Shown: positions 1 through 10,985, counted from the stretch's first letter. The stretch: DNA of 64,000 nucleotides from Asterella californica (GCA_036924285.1 JAYKYS010000015.1:11284001-11348000), one strand, 5' to 3'. Numbers and translations: made by a program. Notes: generated from the sequence alone by a model not told the origin.

Positions 1-5
1 CGCAT

Positions 6-111
6 TGTCGTGCGCATACACATCGCTACACAACATACATCGCTGTCAAAGGAACACCACACATACACATAACACATGGACGATGTCATACACATACACA
101 AGTGTACCACA
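6..111 (-). repeat. 106-bp LTR-like unit, first copy
   Basis: On the minus strand the unit begins TGTGGTACAC and ends GCGCACGACA, the TG...CA ends expected of an LTR. Near-identical units lie at 399-504 and 27290-27395. This copy is separated from the second by a 287-bp segment. It has no 5-bp target duplication (flanks CGCAT and ATGAT). It may be a tandem LTR of family A or one end of a small TRIM-like element; the window edge prevents a decision. Confidence 0.55.
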
Positions 112-398
112 ATGATAACAAGGTATGTACTCACTCCATCATGCCAACAAGCACTAGACAATCACTACAGTCGAGCCAAATCCACTCTGTGCTCGCAGAG
201 AATCCAGATCTCACTCACAAGACTACCCACCATAGCCAGGAGCTTGAAGGCTCAACTTGAAGAACAAAGGTCTCCAAGCCCCTACCTGCAAAGTATACCC
301 CTTGTGGGCACTCTCACCAACTTTTCCTAACGGCCTTAACGGGGTCCGCCACTTCGCACTCGGTCAACCTAGCCAAGTTACCAAACTGACGTGACAGC
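112..398. repeat. Repeat X, copy 1 (spacer between two LTR-like units)
   Basis: This segment recurs at 23318-23605 with only scattered substitutions. Here it lies between the two 106-bp units. At the other site it abuts a gag fragment of family A. In both places its right edge is the sequence GTGACAGC, so that edge is a real junction. A short ORF crosses it but has no recognisable domain. It may be A-family LTR or leader sequence, or the genomic flank of an insertion. Confidence 0.6.
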
Positions 399-504
399 TG
401 TCGTGCGCATACACATCGCTACACAACATACATCGCTGTCAAAGGAACATCACACATACACATAATACATGGACGATGTCATACACATACACAAGTGTAC
501 CACA
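399..504 (-). repeat. Putative 3' LTR of element A1 (106 bp)
   Basis: Lies directly downstream (minus strand) of a G-rich polypurine tract that follows the A1 pol gene, and starts TG and ends CA. That position is exactly where the 3' LTR belongs, which makes family A a very short-LTR element. The matching unit at 27290-27395 sits at the 3' end of A2. The 5' LTR was not found in either copy. Confidence 0.6.
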
Positions 505-516
505 ATCGCCCCCCTA
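505..516 (-). promoter_or_regulatory. Polypurine tract of element A1
   Basis: Minus strand reads TAGGGGGGCGAT immediately before the LTR start TGTGG. A polypurine tract here primes plus-strand DNA synthesis during reverse transcription and fixes the 3' LTR boundary. Confidence 0.65.
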
Positions 517-677
517 ACTGGCGGTTAGGTCCTTCTAACTCTAGATAGCTCCATATCTCAACTACGTGATATACACCTTCATGAGTGCAAGGATCAGGAG
601 GCCGGGTGCTACATTGCCCCATCGTTAGTCGCCTGTCTGCAATCCATACCACGCAAAGATCTAATCGGCTATCCCTG

Positions 678-1412
678 CTATATACATCGAGGACAAACCC
701 ACCGTCCAATAGGAATGACAGTGAGAGGTGGAGTCAAACATGATATGTGCCAACCTCTCGAACAGCCATCACACACCAACATACGGGCTGCTCCACCAGC
801 AGACCCACACAACATACACCTCAAGCCTGCTCGTACAACTGCCAAGCTTGGGTCAACGATACCATCGATGTTGGGAAGATGACATGGTGCGCAATTACGC
901 ACATGATCCTTCCAAACAACACCATCACGGCCCTCTAACATGAGTACTCCAGAAGGTAACACCTCACGGACTCGTAAAATAGTGCGTCTTGCGGTCACAT
1001 CCAACGTCGTCGGTGCAGTCTGCTGCAGATAGATATAATTGCCAAGATGAAACCTGCGAATCGATGGTCGATAACCTCCTCCTCGGATAGTTGCATATCG
1101 CAACGTGTCTCTATGCTGAGCAATCGCTAGTTTCTCAAAAGCCATGGGCATAACTCTCCGAAATGTCTCTGCTCGTTGAGAACATGCTCTCACCCACATA
1201 TCCGGGTCATCAAGGTTCAGCACCTCAGCAGAATCACGACAAATGGCCGAAGGTAGATCTGGATCTCGACCGTATAATAGAAAATACGGTGAGAAGGAAA
1301 CCAAAGACGCTTGTCGGCTAAAACGATAGCCCATAGCCAACCATGGTAACTGCACATCCCAGTCTCCCAAGTGGCCCTTCTGCAAGCCATACTTGCGCAA
1401 TCCTCTCTTCAC
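678..1412 (-). pseudogene. pol: Element A1 integrase C-terminal part fused to a PHD finger
   Basis: The 244-residue open frame begins in the distal catalytic core of integrase and continues into the C-terminal DNA-binding region (basic and hydrophobic stretch, about residues 110-180, including a VWKDHVRN segment). Without a break it ends in a zinc finger at residues 198-243. The finger is the last thing encoded before the stop. It is offset by a frameshift from the upstream integrase core near 1410. Integrase inserts the cDNA into chromosomes; a chromatin-binding tail would bias where. Chromoviruses carry a chromodomain at this same position. Confidence 0.85.
681..821 (-). other. PHD zinc finger (C4HC3) at the end of integrase
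   Basis: The last 47 codons show cysteines and histidine spaced C-x2-C-x11-C-x2-C-x4-H-x2-C-x14-C-x2-C, a complete PHD signature. Family landmarks are present: LVCDGC before the histidine pair, the GWH motif, the CLTPPL segment, and the tryptophan two residues before the last CxxC (WVCPRC). PHD fingers of this type commonly bind the histone H3 N-terminal tail. Binding to a particular mark is inference. All eight zinc ligands are intact here; A2 has lost this region. Confidence 0.9.
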
Positions 1413-1855
1413 CGTCTGAACTGCCTCTCTGCCAAACCATCCGCCTCAAGATGATCTCGAGATGTAGTTCGATGATCAATCAGCGCCTGATCACACAAGA
1501 CCTGAAACTCACCAAGGAACTCTGTACCTTGGTCTGTCAGCACTTCAGCTGGTGCTCCAAAACGACTCAACACTCGATCTAAGAATGCATACGCTGTCCC
1601 TTCACTCGCCTTGTCTGGTAATGCCACCAACTCAATCCACTTGGAAAAGTGTTCCACCATCACCAACACATATCGATGATGACGTATAGTCAACGGTAAG
1701 GGTCCCGTAAAATCCAAACTCCAACGGTAACCCAACCCCATAATCGGTAAGGGGTGTAACTGTGGAGTAGGAGCATTAAACGATGCTCGTACTCGATCAC
1801 AAACCACACATCGTGCAACAAACTTTGCACATCGACGTGCATACCACGCCACCAA
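1409..1855 (-). pseudogene. pol: Element A1 integrase: zinc-binding end and catalytic core
   Basis: The CxxC half of the HHCC zinc-binding domain (ARCVVCDRVR) is followed by the rve core. The catalytic acidic residues are visible as the D of SLDFTGPL, the D of VLTDQGTEF and the E of DGLAERQ, giving the DDE triad. The core is continued in another frame at 678-1412, and the upstream HHCC histidines are in yet another frame (1797-2876), so at least two frameshifts separate parts of one ancestral protein. Confidence 0.88.
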
Positions 1856-2876
1856 TATGCGTGCGCTTCACTCCAAAATGTCCCAACTCCTCATGAGCAT
1901 GTCGTACTAACTGTGCCCTCTGGGATGGATGTGGCACTATCCGTACTCTCTCATCATCCCACACTCGAAGTACATGTCGTCCTTCTCGTCGAAATCTCTT
2001 CGCTCGTTGAAGGACACAATCTCGCTCCTTGGCACTTACTGTGCCTACCACCACGTCAGTACGTAGATACTCCATCACGGTCACATCATCATGGATATCT
2101 CGCTGGTTTAGAACACCATCTCCATCCTCAGGATCTGGAGACTCGTCATTTACTCTCTCACTTGAGAAAGATACGACTTGACCCTCCATACTAGAGTTCA
2201 TGGTCAACACACAAAGAAAGACAGATGCATGCCACCATGGCACTATCTCCTCATCAACCTCGTCATGCCATCGAGCCCCAGTCTGATCCTGCTGACTCGT
2301 GCATGAGTTACGACTCAACCCATCAGCATCTAGGTTTGCAACTCCCGGTCTATGCACTACCTGGAAGTCATACTCCTGTAAGATCAGAGCCCATCGTGCA
2401 AGCTTCCCTGTAAGCTTATCGGACTCCATCAACCACTTGAGCGGTTGGTGATCAGTGATGAGAGTAAAGGGGTTCTCAAACAGATAACATCGGAAGTGTG
2501 CAACAGCCCACACTGCAGCTAAACACTCCCCCTCGTACGAATTGTACCTCGCCTCCGCCGAATTGTTGGAGCGACTGGCATACGCCACCACAAACTCCTT
2601 TTTCTCATCATCATGTTGAGTCAGCACTGCTCCAAGTCCCAACATACTCCAATCAGTGTGCAGTTGGAAAGGACGTCCTCTAACGGGTCTCCTCAAGATG
2701 GGAGCAGATGTCAACCTATCCTTGAGCTCCACGAAAGCTCGCTCTTGCTCATCTCCCCACTGCCACTCCTGGTCCACCTTCATCAGCTTGGTCAATGGCT
2801 TCGCAATTGCACTAAATCCTTTCACGTATCGACGATAAAAGTTCACCAAACCAACAAATGCTCGAACTCGACTCAC
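1797..2876 (-). pseudogene. pol: Element A1 RT thumb, RNase H and integrase zinc histidines
   Basis: The frame starts in the RT connection (GLVNFYRRYVKGFS), typical of the end of Ty3/gypsy RT. RNase H follows from about residue 70 (FQLHTDWSMLGLGAVLTQHD region, then a TDHQPLKW motif and a DADGLSR end near residue 190). A charged linker leads to the H-x4-H part of the integrase zinc domain near residue 330. RNase H removes the RNA template during reverse transcription. Frameshifts border it on both sides. A2 carries the homologous RNase H at 27807-28330. Confidence 0.88.
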
Positions 2877-3022
2877 ATCAGTGGGACGTGGAATACGTGC
2901 AATGACCTCGACCTTCGTCTATTGAAAACCCAACCCACCTGGGTAGATGGTGTGATCCAGATACTCTACCAACTCCTGGAAGAACTTGCACTTCCCAGGG
3001 TGTAACTTCAACCCATGAGCTC

Positions 3023-3751
3023 TCAACCGCTCGAACACATCCCGAAGTGTCTCTCGTGCTCCTCCACTGTAGCACTATAGACTAAGATGTCGTCAATATA
3101 GCATCTGACAAAATCCAATCCTGCTAGGATCCTATCCATCACTCTTTGGAATTCAGCAGGGGCGTTCTTCAACCCAAATGATAAGAACCGCCACTGATAC
3201 AAACAATCTTTGCCGTGAGAGTCAATCCCCCAGAATGCTACCTTGGGTTTATCTTCCTCTCTCACCGGCAACTGATGATACTCTGCTCGAAGATCCAAAG
3301 TACTGAAGACCTTCACATGCCCCACTGCATCAAAGATCTCCTCAGGTGTCGGCATGGTATACTTATCGGACTTCGTCTGCCGATTGATAGGACGGTAGTC
3401 TCCACACATACGCCTATCCGTGTAGTTGTCATACATATCTTTCTTTGCTGACATAATTGTGACAGATGCATACTCTCCATGCGACATCTCCACCAACCCA
3501 GCTTCCACCAAGTCTTGAGTCCTACTCTGGATCAAAGTTCTCTCCATGTCACTGTACTTGTAAGGACGTCGAAAGATTGGCGTGTCATTAGCCAAGTCGA
3601 TCCGTATACCCGATCCCTTCAAGGTACCCAAATCCTTCATACTAAAGGCAAAACAATTCCTGTAGCTCTTCAGGAATCTCTGAACTCTTCGTCTCTCCTC
3701 TTCTATAAGCTTGGGTCCAATCTTTGGCTCCCAAGTATCCTCTGTCACCAT
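3023..3751 (-). pseudogene. pol: Element A1 reverse transcriptase
   Basis: Ty3/gypsy RT fingers and palm. The fingers (CGDYRPINRQT), the FSTLDLR motif with one catalytic aspartate, FGLKNAPAEFQR, and the YIDD box at about residues 218-221 with the other two catalytic aspartates are all present. The ATG at 3749-3751 lies ten codons after the in-frame UAG at 3782-3784. The frame breaks after EEHERH because one base is missing relative to A2 (A1 reads CCCGAAGTG, A2 CTCGTAAGTG). Confidence 0.92.
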
Positions 3752-3775
3752 GCTAGAGGTAGAGGACGAAGTCGT

Positions 3776-3784
3776 TGACTGCTA
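3776..3784 (-). promoter_or_regulatory. Candidate stop-readthrough site UAG-CAG-UCA before RT (A1)
   Basis: The in-frame UAG (minus strand, 3782-3784) that ends the methyltransferase ORF is followed by CAG UCA and then by the RT frame without a shift. This fits CAR-YYA, the downstream context that lets tobamovirus UAG codons be read through. A2 has the same codons at 29449-29457 and family C has UAG-CAA-UCA at 57115-57123. Function is inferred from context only. Confidence 0.65.
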
Positions 3785-3785
3785 T
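3781..3785. repeat. Target site duplication GCTAT (left) of solo LTR B
   Basis: GCTAT precedes the LTR start TGTGAAGCC at 3786 and recurs at 17536-17540 directly after the LTR end TTACA. Five bases is the usual Ty3/gypsy duplication length. Confidence 0.92.
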
Positions 3786-5139
3786 TGTGAAGCCTTGGTT
3801 TTTTGTTTTGTTAATTAATTGATTAGTTGTAAAGTAAATAAGAAGAATAGATGATAGAAGATAAACGATATGAGTAGAATAGTGTTAATTAGAAGTTTAG
3901 TGAAGAATCTCAGTTCTGGAGGAATTAATCGAACCTATGGAGACACTGGAGAGATGACTTCCTCATAGATGAATTCCTCGGGCGAAGAGCTTTCTAACAA
4001 TATGTTGTGCGAGGCAATCGGAGACCGAATGATGAAGTTACAGCAGACCGAAGAATGTCAGTCGTTAAGAGGAAAACCCTAACTTCGGCACGTGCGGGAA
4101 AGCCTATCGCGGGATATAAGTCAGGTAACAAAGTCATTTACTTTATTGTTTTACTATTCCCAGAGCGATAGCAGGAGCGCAGCGCGCCGCATTTTCTGAT
4201 CGCCGAATTACATCTACTTCGCCGAAGTCAGTGACTGGCATAGAAGCCAATTTGAGAGGAAGAACTCGATTACGGGCGAGGAAGGGATTGCGACAAAGAA
4301 TCCGTTTGCGACGAAGCTTGTTGCAGTGATCCTAGGGATGCGAGGGATGCAGACGACTAAGGCACCGAGGCTCCGAGCACTGGAAGTTAATCGAGCGGCT
4401 CTTCGCCGCTATGAGAAGGAGCTCGAGGAGATGGGATTAGCATTCCTCTTACTTCCTTGGTGGGGAATGGTCTCCTCGAAATTGGTACATGAGTTGAAAG
4501 TCTGTAAACAGCATCCGGCCGATGACAACTATGGGCGGCCTTGTAACTGGATCGAAGATCACTGGTCCGGTGTCTTGGGAACTGACGATGCAGGTCGGGA
4601 GGGTAACCTTCTTTTTGACAGCGTCTCTGCCGCTGCTTCGCTCGAAGCAGTGAAGAACTTCTCAAATCTTTTCAAGGAATTACCTCAAGGGAGGAACGGT
4701 TACAGAACGGGCGATTACTGCGATCCGAAGAAGAGAGAAGTAGCAGATGCGATTATGGCGATCTTTAGGCCAAGAAGAACGACATACATGTCGAAGTGGC
4801 AGATCAATTTCATCGAGCAGCTCTTCGTCAGAAGAAGAGCGCATTGGGCGAGGATCTTTCATCGTCATGTGCTGGAGCTTTGGAACGAAGAAGACATGGT
4901 GTACATAGGACCATTTGTCTTGGTGTTCTACATGGGGATGGGACTGCTATCGACCGAACAGCAGAAGAAGTTAGGCTTCACCGCGGCAGCCGAAGAAGAC
5001 GAATTTCAGGTGATACAGACTCCAGCCCGAGACGCACAACTGGAGAAGTTCTTCGACGAAGTCATCACCGAGGAAGCAACGACCGAAGTAGTGGTGGACA
5101 CAGCGCAGAGGCAAGACACGTCGATTCCAGCAGCAGTTC
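3786..5139 (+). mobile_element. Solo LTR of family B, left part
   Basis: Starts TGTGAAGCCTTGG, the same start as the family C LTR (minus strand from 54241), and runs on the plus strand to the point where family D is inserted. It resumes at 16515 and ends TTACA at 17535. No internal retrotransposon genes lie between the two ends, so this is a solo LTR left by LTR-LTR recombination. Bases 3786-4337 hold the beginning of U3 with no recognisable gene. Confidence 0.85.
4338..5139 (+). pseudogene. Family B U3-encoded protein, N-terminal part
   Basis: Sense-strand ORF inside the LTR. I chose the ATG at 4338 because the codons MRGMQT are shared with family C at the same place. The N-terminal domain aligns with the family C protein along its length: MGLAFLL near the start, then NWIEDHW, a GRNGYRTGDY/DPKKREVA stretch, WQINFIEQLF and FYMGMGLLS. 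The frame runs unbroken for 267 codons into the inserted family D element. It resumes in the coiled-coil segment at 16515, lacking roughly 150 residues. Function unknown. Confidence 0.7.
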
Positions 5140-6773
5140 TGTAGTGACGAAGGATTTCTCCTTTTGCCCATTTAGTATACAAGATATCGTTCCTACAGAG
5201 GATTTGCACAAGTAACGCTGCTCTAAGTTCTAAGATCTGTTCAAACACACAAACACACGGGTTTTGCCTAGAAATCCCGTCTTCTCACAAAACCACACAA
5301 AACAACACGTCTTCCAGACGTGCCAAATGGTGCTCTGGAACTAAACAAACAACTACCAATTACAATATCACACAACTATTCACAGAGAAGCTCGAGAAGA
5401 CGATGTTCTTGCTTCCAGGTTGCTTCTTCCGGTCTTCTCGATACCGTCTTCCCGAAGCGGTTCTCGTCTTCTGGGGGTTTAGCTCGTCTTCTCGTACCTC
5501 CAGAAGGCTGTCCTGCTTCGCAGAAGTCGACTAGTAACAGTCGTTACACCTTATTCTCACACTCTCATTCCATCGGGTTGGATAAATCACAGGGTGTATG
5601 CCCCCTGCAGCCTTCCCAGGCTTCTGCCTACGGAAGTTGTCTTCCTGCAGCGCTACAACGACATTCACCTTCACGGAAGCTCAATAGAAGTATCGGAAGC
5701 TCACTAGAGAAGATAAGAAGATGGGGAAGATGAGGGAAGATGGGAAGAAGATGAAATCCAAACAAGAGAAAACAAGATGAAAAGAGGCAATTAAGATTCC
5801 GACAGGCTTCTAGTCCGGATCCTGACTAACAAGCCATCCCTGCTTGTAATAGTTTGGGGAGGAAGACAACAAACGTGAGTACTGTAGCACCGTCTTCTAC
5901 TCGAGGATGTCGTCTTCTGTTGCGGGAAGAAGGCTTCTTTCTTCTTCACTTCGCTGCTCTGACTGCTCTGTCTTCTGGGATCACTTACCCAGAAGACCGT
6001 TCGTACGTAGATCCCAAGTGCTCTACTGAACGAGTCAAGCTACACTCCACAACTGTTGACATTCACCGCCACTCAAGAAGAAGACTTCCCATGCACAATT
6101 GGGAGCGAATTCAATGAACCTACCATCCAGAAGACATGGACGAAGCTGCTGCACTCAAATCCACAATCTATTCCTCGAGAAGAAGTCACAATGGCATTGG
6201 GAAGCTCACTCCCGCTACTTCCTACGTCTACTCCTCGACACACCAGCCTAGCTAACAGGACTGCACGAGGATGCCGTTCCCTGTTCCTAGACTGTACACT
6301 ACTTCTATCTACATCGTCGAACCACTGATGGTGCGAGTATGCAGACCCCTCCTGTATATTCCAAGACTATTCGTATGTTTCCAACAACGGGTGTAGTGCT
6401 CTAAGACTGTCTCTGCTCTAATGTGTCTCACCTGCCTGCCTGTAGAATCAGTATGTAGGTTCGGTTACTGCCGAATTCTACAGAACTGGCAGAGCTCTCA
6501 GAGAGAGATTTTCTCCTACCCTGCTATCCTACTTAACCATCTGCCTCGAGAGTCAGGGGAGGCGACCACCAGGGAGAGAGAGAGAGGCGCTGACAAGAGG
6601 TTGTCACCTCACATGCATGCGGTCCCTCTTCCCAATTAGCCCTCCACTGTGTTACTCCTACGCTACCTATGCTGCCACATGGGGTCCTAACTATTTTTAC
6701 ATAGAAAACTGCAACCCTTAAGATAGCATGTCCAATCCTACTAAATCTGGAAGCGTTTAATTGAGTTTGCTAA

Positions 6774-9180
6774 CTACTCCGATTGCTCGGTGGCAATCTC
6801 CACATGATCTGCTCCTACCGGAGCTACTACCTCGACTTCTGATGGGCTGGGAAGCCCTGCACTTACCTCGGGTACCACTGAGGTAGCTTCCCTCTCCTCG
6901 CTCTTCGCTGGCCTTGCTATTTCTGCGGCTGCGTCTTCCTCGGCTTCGACTTCGGAAGACGGAATGGTCTTCTGGGAAGACGAGTCGAATGGTGCGTCTT
7001 CGGTCTTCTGGGGCACAGATGCAGTACTAGGGACCATGGCGATCTCATAGGGGTCCAGGGAAGTCGCTTCCTCCACGCGGAATACCTGGGAAGACGGCTC
7101 GTCTTCTTGTCTTCCAGAAGACATCATGTCTTCCAGAAGACATCATGTCTTCCGGGGCGTCTTCTGGAGTCTTCTCGTCTTCCAACGCTGTCACCACCAA
7201 GTGTACAGCGAGATCGAACTCCTCCTTCTCCATTCTGGATCCAGTCGAGGGTGCTGGGGCTTGGGAAGATGCGGTTGCAGGTGTCGGAAGTGAGGGAAGA
7301 CCATAAAGTGTCTTCACTCCTTCTATCTGTCTATCCAGGTACCTGAACATGCTATCTCTGCATTCCACCAACCTCGTCTTGGACTCGCTGTCCCATTCCC
7401 TAGCTAAGGTAAGTAACTTCTTACCCGCGGTGAAGTTGAACTTCTTCCGAAGCGCTTCTACCGACTGAGCTAGCATCTTCTGCGCACGGGCCTCTACTGC
7501 TTCCCTCTGCATCTTCTCCGTTGCAACTCGCGCTTCTGCGGCTTCTTGCTGCATCTTCCAAGTGGTCTGCTCTTCTGCGAGAGCAGTGATCTTCTCCCGC
7601 ACTTGGAGAACTTCCTGATCACGCTGCTGTACTCGCGCCTGCAACTCCTGGTTGCTCTTCTGAAGTTGCATCGACTCCTTGGCAGAAGCGGCTGCTTCCG
7701 CCTTGTACCTGGCTGCAAGCTTCTCCGTGGTGCGGAGACTAGCTTCCAGCGACTCCGTCTTCTGCTGGCTGTCTTCCTGTCGCAGCAGGGTGCGCAGGCC
7801 GAATCCAGGCTGTAAGGGCTTCTCCTGTGCCCTCGCTCTCCTTTCCAGCAACTCCATAGCGGGTTGGATCTCCTTCTGGAAGTAGGCACTGAACTCCTCC
7901 AGTCGTCTTCCTGCAGAAGACAAGTTCATCCCCACCACTCGCTCGAGGATGTCGATTTCGTCTTCCAGAGGCAAGGGAGCCTCTTCCACCACTACGGTCT
8001 TCATCTTCTGCGCACGAGAAGAAGCTACTCTTCTCATCTTCCGGGGTGGAAGACTCCTCGTGGCAGGAGCGGCTCTCCTCTTTGCGCTTCCTCGCATCGC
8101 AGTAGGAGTACCCATCCATCCTTCGTCTTCTGGAGTCTTCGGAAGACTCCCAGGTGTTACAGAAGCTGTCTTCTGCTCCAATCGGGTACTCAGCAAGTCT
8201 TCCTCTGAGTCCGACTCCGATCCTGAATGAATGAGAGAGATGGGTGTCCTCGGTACACTTCTGTGACCCATCTTCCTTACTGACGTGGCGTCTTCCGACC
8301 CACTAGACTCGTCTTCCCTCACCAGAAGCGTCTTCTGGTGAGAGCCGGGTCTCAGCTGTGGCATCAGAGTGGGAGGGGGCGTTGCTGCTGCCTCTCGGTC
8401 ATCATCTTCCGAGGTCTCCTCCTTCACCTCCTGTCGCTCCGTTGGTCCAAACACTACCAGCTGATCTTCCCTAAGATCCCCCATGGCTACATACAAGCAG
8501 CAGAAGAAGGGCGTCAGATGTCCTCCCGCCGGGGTACCCAAATATGCTAACTCCGTCTGTACGTAGCTGTGGATGTACGCGCCCCAGTAGATTGGCACTC
8601 TGTCATCCCACACTGATTCCAGAAACTCCACGTCTTGATCTCCTAAGTACCTTGTCTTCTGCGCTTTTCCCTTGGGGAAAAGATGCAGAAACAACTTCGC
8701 CAGAAGTCGCTTCTTCGGCTCCCGGTAAGACTCTATCTTCCAACCGTTCCTCCCCTGCCTGTCTTCCACGAAAAGGCAGGTGGTACTCCCAGGCACATGC
8801 CATGAACTCACAATCCTAGGCAAGATCTTCTTCTCGTACCAATAGCCTCGGTTCTCGGTCTCAGGCCTGTGAAACGCCTTACGCCATCAGTCTTCTGTCC
8901 AGGAAGATGGTCTTCCCCGAGCAACTCCTGCCTTTGCATGTACACGGTTACGCGGTGGTAACGCGGCCCACACTTCCTCCAGAAGCCCTTGATCTGCGAG
9001 GTTCCAGTCCCACAGGAAGAAGTCGAGACCCAACTCCTTGAGGAAAGGAGTGGCCTCGGCCAATTCTGTCGCTGGTAACACCAAGCCTCGCGGATGCATC
9101 GACATACCTGGTAGATCTGCTGCACTAAACCACAAGCACCTACTATGAGCTTGAAGGCTCAGTTCTTCCCGAGTGCCCAC
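6774..9180 (-). pseudogene. Family D LTR-encoded protein, long form
   Basis: A sense-strand ORF of about 800 codons within the LTR. Its N-terminal part matches the family B and C LTR proteins: LGLDFFLWDW, then GRNGWKIESYREPKKR, the aromatic WGAYIHSYVQ region and LYVAMGDLRE. An acidic Ser-rich stretch, a basic patch (PPRKMRRVASS) and a long Glu/Gln-rich coiled coil follow. Breaks: an in-frame TGA at 8887 and a frameshift near 7120-7155, where a GAAGAC-containing segment of about 20 bp is duplicated. The tail (7127-6774) is in the other frame. No ATG is evident at the 9180 end. Function unknown. Confidence 0.68.
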
Positions 9181-9996
9181 AGTCTAGCTTCCACTCTCAG
9201 AAGACGAAACTAGCCTTCCAGAAGACAGCTACTCCGTCTTCCGGGATTCTAACAGTACTTCCTAGATAGCTCTCGTCTTCCGAGCTATATCTAAACAATC
9301 CTATCTAAGCAAGGCCTCGCATGGATTACCAAGAAGACAACCCACCTTGCATTACATCCTACTTCCTATCAGAAGATACAAGATATGCGAGAAGTAGAGT
9401 ATGAGAAAGGTTCAGAAGATGGTTGCGGGCTCCTGCGGTGACAGTGGCCTCTGGGAAGACACTTGGGACAGCTTCCGATTCAATGTCGTTCTCGGAAGAC
9501 CTCTCGAAGTCAGACTTCCCTTCACTGGTCTCACCTGTCTTCTTCTTCCTACGCGCAATCTATCCTCACAACAGACTCAAGACATGTGCACTCTGTTCTT
9601 CTGACTTCTCACCTCTCATACGCACTCAGAAGAAGCTTGCTGCATGATGGGAAGACATGACCCTCGACCATTCTCTCCGGATTCTGCCAGCAATACTTCT
9701 CACAACTCTCTTCTAAGTCCGGGAAGAAGAAGGAACGGCTGCTATGGGTCAGACAGAAGAGACCCAAATGGACCCTCGCGTCTTCTCGCTCATTTTGCCA
9801 GCCTTCCAGTCTTCTAGTCTCTCTAGGAAGATGTGGAGTTTGAGAAGCTTGGAAGACCGGGAGGCACAGGCCTAGTTCCCGACTTCCAACTTCTCGAAAT
9901 AACAAAACAACTCACCACACCCCTCTGGATTCGTACCAAGTCGCTCTAAACACAAAAGCAAAGCAAATCCACTCTCGATACGAATTGTGTTCAGTC

Positions 9997-10092
9997 GACT
10001 TCCGAAGACCGTCTTCCGAAGATGTCTTCCGAAGACAGTCAAGTTCAAGAAGCGTCTTCCGAAGATGTTCCCATCTTCCGAATCGTCTTCTG
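9997..10092. repeat. GTCTTCC/GAAGAC cluster (family D LTR)
   Basis: Closely spaced GTCTTCC, CTTCCGAAGAC and GAAGATG words, many forming small palindromes of the type CTTCCGAAG. Equivalent clusters occur in the other D LTRs at 16226-16362 and 34290-34402. Confidence 0.6.
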
Positions 10093-10857
10093 TTCCAAGT
10101 TTCGGGGATAGAGAGATAAAGGGGTAGGGAAATTGATAGTCGGAGTCTCCAATTTGAGGGCTAGGAGTAGGGAAGCTCGAATTGAGCTCGGGAAGAAGCA
10201 AGGAGATGTCTCGACAGAAATTGGGCAGCGCTTCCGCGCCCAATGTCTCAATAGAAAGAATGGGGGTGGGGTAATCGATCAGGCTGCCTGCACACAATCA
10301 AGGAAGCGCGGGGAGTACCAAGAAAAGGCGAGAAGAAGTGGGAAGGGAAAAGAACAGGGGGAAGAACCTCTACAGTCTTCTTCAGCTCCCCGAGTTGCCT
10401 TCGACCTCCGCGCGCTTCTGGCTCTTGTCTTAGCTTCCAATGCGACTCCACACGACTGCGCCTACTGTCAATTTCGGTCCACACCTTGATTCCATCTCTG
10501 CTTCTACTCGCCACTCTTTACTGTCAGCTTCTCGGAAGCTCCACAGAAACGCCTTTGCTTTCTCTGCTGTTCGTGCTCCCGCAATTCGCTCTCACCCTTC
10601 GACTAGCTGCCAATTTACTCTCTCCTACCTCGATGTCTCACTCGATTCCTCTCTCAATGCTAGCTCGAAGTTCACTCTCTCAATCGATCTTCTTCAGGCG
10701 CACTGTGCTGCGGGAAGTTGGAATGCGCTAATGCGTTTCCCTACGCATCTTCCCTGCAGATTAGGGGTTTCGACCCTAGGTGTCTTCTTCGACCTACCTA
10801 CCACCTGGTGCTTACTCAGTAGGTACACCTACTTGTTTACCCGAAAACTCGTGGTCA

Positions 10858-10985
10858 GGTCTTCGTGATCGTTGTCTTCCGGAAGACAGGTGTCTTCCGC
10901 CGTCTTCTCATCTTCCGCCGTCTTCTCGTCTTTTGAAGACGCAACTGAGAAGATGGTCTTCCGAAGACGGTCGTCTTCTGAAGAA
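10858..10985. repeat. Second GTCTTCC/GAAGAC cluster (family D LTR)
   Basis: Dense run of GTCTTCCG, CTTCCGCC and GAAGACG words near the start of the LTR on the minus strand. In the short-form LTRs this cluster and the one at 9997-10092 are merged into one, because the 0.76 kb between them is absent. Confidence 0.6.

Larger units (their letters stand above)
399..3785 (-). mobile_element. Ty3/gypsy element A1, 3' half (RT to PHD finger and LTR)
   Basis: Minus-strand retrotransposon remainder with domains in the order RT, RNase H, integrase zinc region, integrase core, integrase C-terminus, PHD finger, polypurine tract, LTR. It continues at 17536 after a nested insertion: GCTAT at 3781-3785 is repeated at 17536-17540, and joining there restores the sequence seen uninterrupted in A2 around 29455. 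The pol reading frame changes several times, so the copy is dead. Confidence 0.9.

Noticed and set aside
4387..4665. Antisense open frames over the B LTR ORF and many similar frames over gag and pol genes
   Set aside because: They mirror the codon structure of the opposite-strand genes and contain no known domain.
5320..6328. Plus-strand frames in the D LTRs that are repeated at 13090-14012 and 31632-32034
   Set aside because: They recur only because the LTRs are homologous. They differ in length between copies, run antisense to the element and lack domains or conserved starts.
9997..10985. CRISPR-like or satellite array reading of the GTCTTCC clusters
   Set aside because: Spacing is irregular, there are no unique spacers of constant length, and the context is a eukaryotic LTR.
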